From: JANYJA01 sp038229055
Lineage (GTDB): Bacteria > Acidobacteriota > Terriglobia > Bryobacterales > Bryobacteraceae
Direction of reading: 5' to 3'
DNA length: 64,000 nt
Assembly: GCA_038229055.1 (NCBI GenBank)
Contig: JBBROU010000002.1
Coordinates: forward strand, 1-64,000
The notes beneath the pieces are model-generated. The model saw only the letters and a list, made by a program, of their open reading frames with translations, searched no databases and had not been told where the DNA came from. How positions within the stretch are numbered: the first letter of the stretch is position 1; every line of letters begins with the position of its first letter. Positions 1-6,873 of this stretch are shown here, one piece after another. The position numbers and the translations under genes were made by a program.

Positions 1-26
1 CGCGCGCAGCTAGCGAACTCATGAAC

Positions 27-473
27 TTAAGACGCTTGTTTCAGTTTCTGCCCGCAACAGCCGACGTGTTCGAAGCACGGATTGTAATCTCGCAGCACAT
101 CGTTGGAAAGCAGACTCACGATGCGCACCTGGTTGCCTTCATGCAGGTATATTCTGTCAGCAACATTGTGACCTTCAATGTCAGCCATCTTCAAGGCTTT
201 TCCGGGGTGACCGTTATGAATCCCTCGGAACTCTAGCTCGCGCTCGCTAAGTGGCGGCGGTCTTCTCTTCGGTGGAAACTCCAGTTGCCCCGCCACGCTC
301 GGGATCCCTACGTCCCACGATAACCGGGAAGGTTGAGCGCCTGTGGCGATCTTGCTGTGTCGAGGACAGTCAGGATTTTCTGAAATGATATCCACCAAAT
401 CAGGCCTTATCCTGATCCGGTCGTCGCGTTCATGGAGCCGTTTCAGTCCTCGGTGTTTGAAACTCCCAATCAT
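27..473 (-). CDS. Hypothetical protein, doubtful
   Basis: This frame stays open from about 806 down to a TAA at 27. The part after the internal ATG at 473 looks the most protein-like, with a C-terminal stretch rich in His and Cys (FEHVGCCGQK). I recognise no family. It overlaps the end of the better-looking 430..603 frame by 44 nt, so either the start is lower or one of the two is not expressed. The full frame back to 806 would run through the small ORF in another phase, so I do not propose it. The region may be decayed DNA. Confidence 0.2.
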   Translation of the reverse strand: MIGSFKHRGLKRLHERDDRIRIRPDLVDIISENPDCPRHSKIATGAQPSRLSWDVGIPSVAGQLEFPPKRRPPPLSERELEFRGIHNGHPGKALKMADIEGHNVADRIYLHEGNQVRIVSLLSNDVLRDYNPCFEHVGCCGQKLKQAS

Positions 474-603
474 CAGGGTACACGCGGATGGCGCCTTGTT
501 GGCGTGCGATCTGAAAGCGTTCGGTAAGCGCGTCGGGATGGGCATCCCACCACTCGGCTTCTTCTTGCTCATTGGCGAACGACGGAATTGGTGTCGGCGG
601 CAT
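430..603 (-). CDS. Small CopG/BrnA-type antitoxin-like protein, possibly truncated
   Basis: This 57-residue frame starts at ATG 603. Its N-terminal half (IPSFANEQEEAEWWDAHPD) has the acidic 'F.nE.EEAeWWd.h' pattern typical of BrnA/CopG-family antitoxins. Those proteins usually continue for 30 or more residues into a ribbon-helix-helix segment. Here the frame instead ends after a short unrelated tail (VYPDDWEFQTP), so it looks cut short. I see no BrnT-like toxin next to it. The family assignment is a pattern match only. Confidence 0.4.
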   Translation of the reverse strand: MPPTPIPSFANEQEEAEWWDAHPDALTERFQIARQQGAIRVYPDDWEFQTPRTETAP

Positions 604-806
604 GGATTCACATTTCCCAATTTATTTCTTGTTGAGCTCGGCTCATGGGCGCGAAGAATTGTTTGGCAGGGGAGACCAAGTAGTCTTGGCGACCTGTTGA
701 TTTCCGATCGAACGCCAGATAGAGACGTTAGCGCGGCTGTTGTCACCTTCTGGAGTGCCGCGGGCGGCGTCCAAAAGGTGGCGTTATCGTAATCCGCAAT
801 GTGCAT
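604..806. other. Stretch without a recognisable gene
   Basis: Between the small antitoxin-like ORF and the alkyltransferase-like gene the minus strand is open in one frame, but its product resembles nothing I know and no convincing start or ribosome-binding site is present. With 27..603 this left end looks like poorly conserved or eroded sequence. Confidence 0.3.
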
Positions 807-1106
807 TCACTCCGGATCATTCCAGAAATGCTGGTGGTCTTTCATGCGGACGCGCGCGCCACGGAAGCAGACGCCTTCGAGTTCGAGGAGTTGCCGCTGC
901 TGTTGGGCTTCTTCGGGAGGCAGGCAGATGCGGCCGCCGGCGCCGACTACGCGGTACCAGGGAAGCACGCCGCCGGACGTGTTGAGTACTTGGGCGACCT
1001 GGCGGTGGTAGCGAGGGTATCCGGCGGCGGCGGCGACCTGACCGTAGGTGGCGACTTTACCGGCGGGGATTTCCAGGACGGCGCGGCAGATGTTTGGGGC
1101 AAGCAT
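807..1106 (-). CDS. Alkyltransferase-like protein (ATL, MGMT-fold DNA-binding protein)
   Basis: This 99-residue protein is the DNA-binding domain of the O6-alkylguanine-DNA alkyltransferase family. The family motif GKVATYGQVA lies at residues 16-25 and the Arg-containing helix RQVAQVL at 35-41. At the active site the usual PCHRV reads PWYRV (49-53), so the alkyl-acceptor Cys is Trp50. Known ATL proteins carry PWHRV. They bind O6-alkylguanine, flip the base and pass the lesion to nucleotide excision repair without transferring the alkyl group. The length fits a stand-alone ATL. It lies alone on the minus strand, divergent from deoC. Confidence 0.9.
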   Translation of the reverse strand: MLAPNICRAVLEIPAGKVATYGQVAAAAGYPRYHRQVAQVLNTSGGVLPWYRVVGAGGRICLPPEEAQQQRQLLELEGVCFRGARVRMKDHQHFWNDPE

Positions 1107-1182
1107 TAGTGGATATCGAGCGGCGGAGCGCTGGCGGAGTGAGTGTTATGATTAATTTCATCCTCCTAATGCCGCAAAATCC

Positions 1183-1854
1183 ATGATTCCAGTACGCTTA
1201 AGTGTCGCGCGGCTAATCGATCATACGCTGTTGAAAGCGGAGGCGACGCGAGCCGATATCCTGCGTATTTGCGCGGAAGCGCGGCACCACGAATTTGCCA
1301 GCGTTTGCGTGAATCCGTTCTGGGTTCGAGCCGTGAGTGCGGAACTCGCCGGCGCGGCCGTGAAGACATGCACCGTCGCGGGGTTTCCGTTGGGCGCCAA
1401 CGACGCCGATGTCAAGGCCGGGGAAGCTCGCGTCGCCGTGCGCGATGGAGCGGAAGAAGTCGACATGGTTCTGAACATCGGGGCACTGCGATCAGGCGAG
1501 CTGGATAACGTCGAAGAAGATATTCGCGGAGTGGTTGCGGTGTGTCACGATGCGGGCGCGATCGTGAAGGTGATCCTTGAAACCGCGCTGCTTACCGACG
1601 AGCAGAAAGTGACCGCGTGCCGGATCGCGCAAGATGCCGGGGCGGACTTCGTAAAGACATCGACCGGGTTTGGGCCCTCTGGCGCGACCGAGCACGATGT
1701 GGCGCTGATGCGCGAAGCGGTCGGAAACGCGATGGGCGTGAAGGCGTCTGGCGGCATCCGCACGCTGCGGGATCTGCGGAAGATGGTGGCGGCGGGAGCA
1801 TCGCGCGTGGGGGCGAGCGCGAGCGTGCAGATTGTCGAGGCGGCGGCAGACTAA
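1183..1854 (+). CDS. deoC: Deoxyribose-phosphate aldolase
   Basis: This 223-residue class I aldolase reversibly cleaves 2-deoxyribose 5-phosphate to glyceraldehyde 3-phosphate and acetaldehyde in deoxynucleoside catabolism. The Schiff-base lysine is K158 in FVKTSTGFG. The proton-relay residues are K187 in GVKASGGIR and D94 in EEVDMVLNIG. The length is normal for the short bacterial form. No other deo genes are adjacent. The next gene starts 4 nt after the stop, so co-transcription with the phosphatase gene is likely. I saw no strong Shine-Dalgarno; a TATGAT at 1147-1152 could be the -10 element. Confidence 0.95.
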   Translation: MIPVRLSVARLIDHTLLKAEATRADILRICAEARHHEFASVCVNPFWVRAVSAELAGAAVKTCTVAGFPLGANDADVKAGEARVAVRDGAEEVDMVLNIGALRSGELDNVEEDIRGVVAVCHDAGAIVKVILETALLTDEQKVTACRIAQDAGADFVKTSTGFGPSGATEHDVALMREAVGNAMGVKASGGIRTLRDLRKMVAAGASRVGASASVQIVEAAAD

Positions 1855-1857
1855 AAG

Positions 1858-3654
1858 ATGCAGGCCACGCGCAAAGAAGCGATCCGATTTGAGGAACGCG
1901 CCGATCTGCTGGATTTTCTGTTAGAAGTCTCGGCGGTGATTTCGCAGACCCTCGATCTGGATCAGTTGCTGGCGAACGTATCGGAAATTGTGCGGCGGGT
2001 AATGCATTACGAGCTGTTCGCAATCCTGCTCTACAGCGAGAAGAGTCAAGACCTGCGGATACGGTACGCGGTGGGGCATCGCGAGGAGGTGGTGCGCAAT
2101 CTGGCGGTGAAACTCGGCGAGGGCATCACCGGGGCGGCGGCAGCGCAACGCGAGCCGATTCTGGTTGCCGATGTCCGCAGCGACGAACGGTATCTGAACT
2201 CGGTGGACGCGGTGCGCACCGAATTGGCGGTGCCGATGATCGCGCGGCAGAAACTGGTGGGCGTGATCGATGTGCAATCCACGCGGGTCGGCGCATACAA
2301 TGAAGACGACCGCGCCATGCTGCGCCTGATCGCGTCGCGCGTGGGGGCGGCCATCGACAATGCGCGCCTCTACCGCCGGGCCGAACGGCAGAATCGCACG
2401 CTCAAAACGCTAGGTCGGATTTCGCAGGAATTCGCAGCCATTTTGGAGCTGGATGAACTGCTGAGCAAAATCGCCTCCAGCATGCGGACGCTGATCAACT
2501 ACGACGCGTTCAGCATATTGCTCAAGGACGACCAAGCCAACGTGCTAAAGCACCGGTTCAGCATGCGGTACGACAAGCGTGTGAAGATCGACAACATTCC
2601 GATGGGCAAAGGAATCACCGGCACAGCGGCGGAGTGCCGCGAAGCGATTCGGGTGCACGATACGCTGAACGACCCGCGATACATTGCGTCGCATCCGGAC
2701 CTGCGGTCGGAAGTGGCGGTGCCGCTGATGGTGCAGGATCGCGTGGTGGGCGTGATGGATCTGGAGAGCGCGCGCTACAGCTTTTTCACGGACGACCATA
2801 TGCGAACACTGGCGCTGCTGGCGCCGCAGATTGCGAGCTCGGTGGAAAACGCGCGGCTCTATGAAGAGATCGCCATGCGCGAAAGGCTGATCCAAGAGGA
2901 TCTGCGCGCGGCGCGCGAGCTGCAAGGCGTTCTTCTTCCAACGGAAACGCCGGAGATTCGCGGCATCGAGAGCGCCGTGGGGTTGCGTCCGGCACGGGAG
3001 ATCAGCGGCGACGTTTACGACTTTTTCGAGCATCGGGACGCGCGCCACAAAGAGCATCACATGGTGATCGCCTTCGGCGACTCCAGCGGCAAGGGAGTGG
3101 CCGCGGCGCTATACGGCGCGGTGCTCGATGGCCTGATGCGCACGTTGGCGCCCCGCCGGCGCAAGCCTTCCGATTTGATGAAGGCGCTGAATGACAAGCT
3201 GGTGGAGCGCAAGGTAGAAGCGCGCTACGTGACGCTGTTGCTGATGCTTTGGCATCCGCATTCGAAGGAATTCCACATCACCAATGCGGGTGGCACGCCG
3301 CCGATGGTTTGCCGCCACGGCGAGATTCTGAAGCTGCGCCCCGAGGGTGTGCCACTGGGGTTGCTGCCGGATATCGAATACGACGAGATCACGTTTCAGG
3401 CGCAACCGGGCGACATCCTCGTGCTGTATTCGGACGGCATTTCGGACCACTTAAGCCCGTCGGGAGAAGAGTACGGGCGCGCGCGGCTGAGCCGCGTGGT
3501 GCTCGCCAACCAGAATGCGCGACCGGCGGATTTGGTGACCGCGATTTTCGAAGATGTAGACCGCTTCAACACAACGAAATTCGATGACCAGACTTTGCTT
3601 GTCATGAAGGTGAAGAACCGCAAGCCCGATCGCAAGACTACGCCCCGCCTCTGA
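1858..3654 (+). CDS. GAF-GAF-SpoIIE (PP2C-type) serine phosphatase, RsbU-like
   Basis: This 598-residue cytosolic signalling protein has two GAF sensor domains (about 30-170 and 200-340), a linker helix, and a C-terminal SpoIIE/RsbU phosphatase domain (about 375-590). Metal-binding motifs of the phosphatase are visible: SGDVYDFF, GDSSGKGVAAALYG and LYSDGISD. RsbU-like enzymes usually dephosphorylate an anti-sigma-factor antagonist in a partner-switching cascade. No antagonist or anti-sigma kinase gene lies nearby, so the partner is unknown. The start is 4 nt after deoC and the stop overlaps the lysA start by one base. Confidence 0.92.
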   Translation: MQATRKEAIRFEERADLLDFLLEVSAVISQTLDLDQLLANVSEIVRRVMHYELFAILLYSEKSQDLRIRYAVGHREEVVRNLAVKLGEGITGAAAAQREPILVADVRSDERYLNSVDAVRTELAVPMIARQKLVGVIDVQSTRVGAYNEDDRAMLRLIASRVGAAIDNARLYRRAERQNRTLKTLGRISQEFAAILELDELLSKIASSMRTLINYDAFSILLKDDQANVLKHRFSMRYDKRVKIDNIPMGKGITGTAAECREAIRVHDTLNDPRYIASHPDLRSEVAVPLMVQDRVVGVMDLESARYSFFTDDHMRTLALLAPQIASSVENARLYEEIAMRERLIQEDLRAARELQGVLLPTETPEIRGIESAVGLRPAREISGDVYDFFEHRDARHKEHHMVIAFGDSSGKGVAAALYGAVLDGLMRTLAPRRRKPSDLMKALNDKLVERKVEARYVTLLLMLWHPHSKEFHITNAGGTPPMVCRHGEILKLRPEGVPLGLLPDIEYDEITFQAQPGDILVLYSDGISDHLSPSGEEYGRARLSRVVLANQNARPADLVTAIFEDVDRFNTTKFDDQTLLVMKVKNRKPDRKTTPRL

Positions 3655-4892
3655 TGTTTTCTTACTATCAAGAATCTTTTTACTGTGAGTGTGTTCCGCT
3701 CGAGACGATTGCCGGGCACGCCGGCACTCCGTGTTATGTGTATTCGGCGCAGTCGATTTTGGACGCATACCGGGCGTACGACGGAGCGTTCGGAAGTCTG
3801 CCGCACACCGTCTGTTATGCAGTGAAGGCGAACTCATCGCTAGCGGTGCTCGGGCTGCTCGCGAAGGCGGGCGCGGGGTTTGACATCGTTTCGGGCGGCG
3901 AGTTGTACCGCGTGCTGCAGGCTGGCGGGGAGCCGCGGCGTATCGTATTTTCGGGTGTCGGCAAGACCGAAGCCGAGGTCGAGCGGGCCCTAGCGGCGGA
4001 CATTCACAGCTTCAACTGCGAGTCGGAGGAAGAGCTGGCGTTGATCGATTCCGTTGCCGGCAGGCTAGGCAAAGTCGCGCGGTTCGCATTGCGCGTCAAT
4101 CCGGATGTGGACGCCGCAACGCACCCCTATATCTCAACTGGACTGCGCGATCACAAGTTCGGGATCGACATTGCGGAAGCGGAAGAGGTATACGCGCGCT
4201 CGCGCCGGTTCGCGAATGTGGCGGCGGTGAGCGTGAGCTGCCACATCGGATCGCAGATGCTGGATACGCGTCCTATTCTGGAGGCGGCACAGAAGGTATT
4301 GGCCCTGATCGATCGCCTGCGGAGCCTCGGATTCGCTATCGGCGCGATCGATCTGGGCGGCGGTTTGGGCATTGCGTACCGCCAGGGGGAGCGGGCGCCG
4401 GACATTCAACGGTTCATCGACGAGTTGCGCACTTGTATCCAGAGCCGCGACCTGTCGGTGATGCTGGAGCCAGGGCGGTCAATCGTGGGGCCGGCGGGGG
4501 TGCTGCTTACGCGCGTTCTGTTTCGCAAGCAGAGTCCGAAGAAGGAATTTGTGGTGGTGGATGCGGCCATGAACGACTTGATCCGCCCTTCGCTTTATCA
4601 GTCGCATCATGACATCGTGCCGGTGCATCTAAGCAGCAGCGAACGCATCACGGCGGACGTGGTGGGTCCGGTGTGCGAGACAGGGGACTTTTTGGCGCGG
4701 GACCGCGAGATGGCTGATGTGAAGGCCGGGGATTTGCTCGCGGTCTGCGCGGCTGGCGCTTACGGCTTCGTGCAGTCTTCAAACTATAATTCGCGACCGC
4801 GCGCCGCGGAGGTCCTGGTCGAAGGCGACAAGTGGCGCGTCATCCGTCAGCGGGAGTCCACCGAAGACCTGGTTCGGGGCGAAGCGCTGTAA
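3654..4892 (+). CDS. lysA: Diaminopimelate decarboxylase
   Basis: This 412-residue fold-III PLP enzyme converts meso-diaminopimelate to lysine. The PLP lysine is K58 in CYAVKANSS. Other family motifs are CHIGSQ, the glycine-rich LGGGLGI phosphate loop, EPGRSIVGPAG and VCETGDFLA. The length is standard. The ATG shares one base with the TGA of the phosphatase gene, which implies translational coupling despite the unrelated functions. I saw no lysine riboswitch upstream, which fits an internal operon position. Confidence 0.93.
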   Translation: MFSYYQESFYCECVPLETIAGHAGTPCYVYSAQSILDAYRAYDGAFGSLPHTVCYAVKANSSLAVLGLLAKAGAGFDIVSGGELYRVLQAGGEPRRIVFSGVGKTEAEVERALAADIHSFNCESEEELALIDSVAGRLGKVARFALRVNPDVDAATHPYISTGLRDHKFGIDIAEAEEVYARSRRFANVAAVSVSCHIGSQMLDTRPILEAAQKVLALIDRLRSLGFAIGAIDLGGGLGIAYRQGERAPDIQRFIDELRTCIQSRDLSVMLEPGRSIVGPAGVLLTRVLFRKQSPKKEFVVVDAAMNDLIRPSLYQSHHDIVPVHLSSSERITADVVGPVCETGDFLARDREMADVKAGDLLAVCAAGAYGFVQSSNYNSRPRAAEVLVEGDKWRVIRQRESTEDLVRGEAL

Positions 4893-4926
4893 GCCCGCGG
4901 TAAAGATCTAAACTGAAAGTGATCGC

Positions 4927-5487
4927 ATGGCAGGCCTGGAACATCAATTCGATCGGAACGTAATTACCACGTCGGTGGACTATGTCTTCAACTGGGCGCG
5001 GAAATCGGCACTATGGCCGTTGAGCTTCGGCCTGGCGTGCTGCGCCATGGAGATGATTGCGTCTTCGACGGCCCGGTTCGACATTGCGCGGTTCGGGGCG
5101 GAGGTCTTCCGGCCAAGCCCGCGCCAGGCGGATTTGATGATTGTGGCCGGCACGGTCACGCTGAAGATGGCGCCGGTTTTGAAGCGCATCTACGATCAGA
5201 TGGCGGATCCGAAATGGGTGATCTCAATGGGCGCCTGTTCGAGCGTCGGCGGTCCATTCAACACGTATTCGGTGCTGCAGGGAGTGGACAAAATTGTGCC
5301 GGTTGACGTTTATGTGACGGGCTGCCCGCCCCGTCCCGAGAATCTCTTCTATGCTCTGCTGAAGCTGCAAGACAAAATCGATCAGATGACCACACTGGTG
5401 AAGCGACCGACGGACGTGCACCTGGACGAGACCATGCTGGAGGAGTTCAAGCAGCAGGTTCGAATTTCGCAGATTCAACCCGCCTGA
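4927..5487 (+). CDS. nuoB: NADH-quinone oxidoreductase subunit B (NuoB)
   Basis: This 186-residue protein would carry iron-sulfur cluster N2 at the quinone end of respiratory complex I. The tandem ligand cysteines C38-C39 are in FGLACCAMEMI, and the others lie in GACSSVGGPF and VTGCPPRPE. A C-terminal extension follows the core fold. No other nuo gene is in the window, so this copy is separated from the usual nuoA-N order. It sits between lysA and pgeF. It may be the only nuoB of the genome or a second copy. Its stop overlaps the next start by one base. Confidence 0.95.
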   Translation: MAGLEHQFDRNVITTSVDYVFNWARKSALWPLSFGLACCAMEMIASSTARFDIARFGAEVFRPSPRQADLMIVAGTVTLKMAPVLKRIYDQMADPKWVISMGACSSVGGPFNTYSVLQGVDKIVPVDVYVTGCPPRPENLFYALLKLQDKIDQMTTLVKRPTDVHLDETMLEEFKQQVRISQIQPA

Positions 5488-6164
5488 TGTTTTATCGAGC
5501 GGCAGAAGGAGTCTACCGATTTTCCGAATTGGACCGGTTTCCCTGGTTGGAACACCAATTTGGAACACGGCATTCGGCCCCGCATGGCGCCGCGCCGGAG
5601 AATTTGGCGACGGTGAAGCAAGTACATTCCGCGGATGTGGTGGTTGCGCACGGTCGATCGGGTGTGTTGGGCTCAGGCGACGCCCTGATCGAGGAGCATC
5701 CGGGCAATCTGGTGGGGATCAAAACCGCGGATTGCCTCCCGATTCTGCTGGTGGATATTGAGATGCAAGCGGTTGCTGCGATTCACGCAGGTTGGCGCGG
5801 AGCGGCGCAAAACATCGTCGCCAAGACCATGCGCCGAATGCTAGAAGAATCCTGGGCCCATCCAACCCTCATTCATGCCGCGATCGGGCCTGGAATCGGG
5901 CCGTGCTGTTTCGAAGTCGGCGAGGAGGTAGCCGCGCAGTTTTCCGGCTATCCGGGAGCGGTTTTGCCTCGACACCCACGGCCGCATTTGGATCTGAGCC
6001 GCGTGATCCGCTGCCAACTGCTGGAGGCCAGAGTGCCGGCATCGCAAATTTACGATTCCGGGGAGTGCACCGTCTGCCGTGCGGACGACTTCTATTCGTT
6101 TCGCCGCGAAGGAGCAGCGGCGGGACGAATGCTATCGCTGATCGGGCTCCGCAGAAACACGTAG
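5487..6164 (+). CDS. pgeF: Laccase-domain purine nucleoside phosphorylase, YfiH/PgeF family
   Basis: This 225-residue single-domain protein of the YfiH family has the conserved metal and active-site motifs KQVHSADVV, IKTADCLPILL, IHAGWRGAAQNIV and GIGPCCFEVG. Members were long annotated as polyphenol oxidases. They are now known to act on purine nucleosides (phosphorylase or deaminase activity), and E. coli PgeF is linked to peptidoglycan editing. The gene is coupled to nuoB by a one-base stop/start overlap and ends in a strong hairpin. Confidence 0.92.
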   Translation: MFYRAAEGVYRFSELDRFPWLEHQFGTRHSAPHGAAPENLATVKQVHSADVVVAHGRSGVLGSGDALIEEHPGNLVGIKTADCLPILLVDIEMQAVAAIHAGWRGAAQNIVAKTMRRMLEESWAHPTLIHAAIGPGIGPCCFEVGEEVAAQFSGYPGAVLPRHPRPHLDLSRVIRCQLLEARVPASQIYDSGECTVCRADDFYSFRREGAAAGRMLSLIGLRRNT

Positions 6165-6185
6165 GGCGCGGAGGAGTCCGCGCCC
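6164..6185. terminator. Perfect hairpin between convergent genes
   Basis: A 9-bp perfect stem, GGGCGCGGA (6164-6172) and TCCGCGCCC (6177-6185), with a GGAG tetraloop lies between the convergent pgeF and dksA-like genes and begins at the last base of the pgeF stop. There is no T-run on either strand. It may be a bidirectional terminator or an mRNA-end stabiliser rather than a classical intrinsic terminator. Confidence 0.5.
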
Positions 6186-6212
6186 GGTGAAACTGCCGAT
6201 GTTATGAGGTGG

Positions 6213-6596
6213 TTACGCGGCGTTCGCCAGTAGCGTATCCAGCGTTTCGGGCGATTCGATCTCATTGCGGTCGACCGCTTCCTGGCACTTGATGCAAAAC
6301 GCGGTCTGCGGAACGGCATTCAGCCGTTTGGGGCTGATGTCCTCTTCGCAGTGCATGCAAACACCGTAGCTGCCATCGGCGATACGGGCTAAAGCCGCTC
6401 GCACTTGGCGTAAAAGGTTAGATTCGCGATCCAAATTGCGGATGGCGAGTTCACGTTCGCCCGCCAACTGCACTTCATCGAGCGCATCCGGCGTTTTTTC
6501 AATGGCGATATCTTCGCGGTTGCGCAGAGCGTAGGACAGTTCAACCTGTTTCGCTTCCAGCACCGTCTTATATTTTTCTAATTCGTTCTTGGTCAT
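6213..6596 (-). CDS. DksA/TraR-family zinc-finger transcription regulator
   Basis: This 127-residue protein has an N-terminal coiled coil and a C-terminal four-cysteine zinc finger (CMHCEEDIS and CIKCQEAV). DksA proteins insert the coiled coil into the RNA polymerase secondary channel and act with ppGpp. Two acidic residues near the coiled-coil tip (PDALDEVQ) match the pair needed for DksA activity. It is slightly shorter than E. coli DksA, so it could be a DksA2-like paralogue. The ATG at 6596 has AGGAG about 9 nt upstream. An extended -10 promoter and a leader hairpin precede it. Confidence 0.87.
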   Translation of the reverse strand: MTKNELEKYKTVLEAKQVELSYALRNREDIAIEKTPDALDEVQLAGERELAIRNLDRESNLLRQVRAALARIADGSYGVCMHCEEDISPKRLNAVPQTAFCIKCQEAVDRNEIESPETLDTLLANAA

Positions 6597-6620
6597 GTCT
6601 ACTTCTCCTGGGCTGCTATT

Positions 6621-6642
6621 CCCTGTCTCAGAATGAGACGGG
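6621..6642 (-). other. Hairpin in the leader of the dksA-like gene
   Basis: The plus strand reads CCC-T-GTCTCA-GAA-TGAGAC-GGG, so the leader transcript can form a 9-bp stem with one bulged base and a 3-nt loop. It lies between the predicted start site (about 6655) and the ribosome-binding site. A regulatory role is inference only. Confidence 0.35.
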
Positions 6643-6662
6643 AGTTTGCATAAAAAGTTTCA

Positions 6663-6676
6663 AATTATATCAGCGG
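6663..6676 (-). promoter_or_regulatory. Extended -10 promoter of the dksA-like gene
   Basis: On the minus strand the element reads TGATATAAT (6672-6664), a perfect -10 hexamer with an upstream TGn extension. No good -35 box is seen, as is common for extended -10 promoters. Transcription should start near 6655, giving a leader of about 60 nt. The 14-mer CCGCTGATATAATT recurs upstream of the molybdopterin oxidoreductase gene. Confidence 0.5.
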
Positions 6677-6873
6677 CTTTCACTAAGATTCTTTAACTTC
6701 CCGGCTCTCAGCAATTACCGGTTACCGAGGTTGCGAACAGTACAAGCAAGCATCGTTCCAAACTCTCAGATGAATTCCGAAGGACTACAGTATGACAAAA
6801 TTTTCGCGGGCGCAAGCATTCAAGGATCTAAATCGGATGAACCACGAAAAAGCTTAGGGTTCTGGCCGAATTT

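Noticed and set aside
4893..4926. Possible riboswitch or regulatory leader near lysA/nuoB
   Set aside because: The interval is only 34 nt and lysA itself is coupled to the gene before it, so no room exists for a lysine riboswitch.
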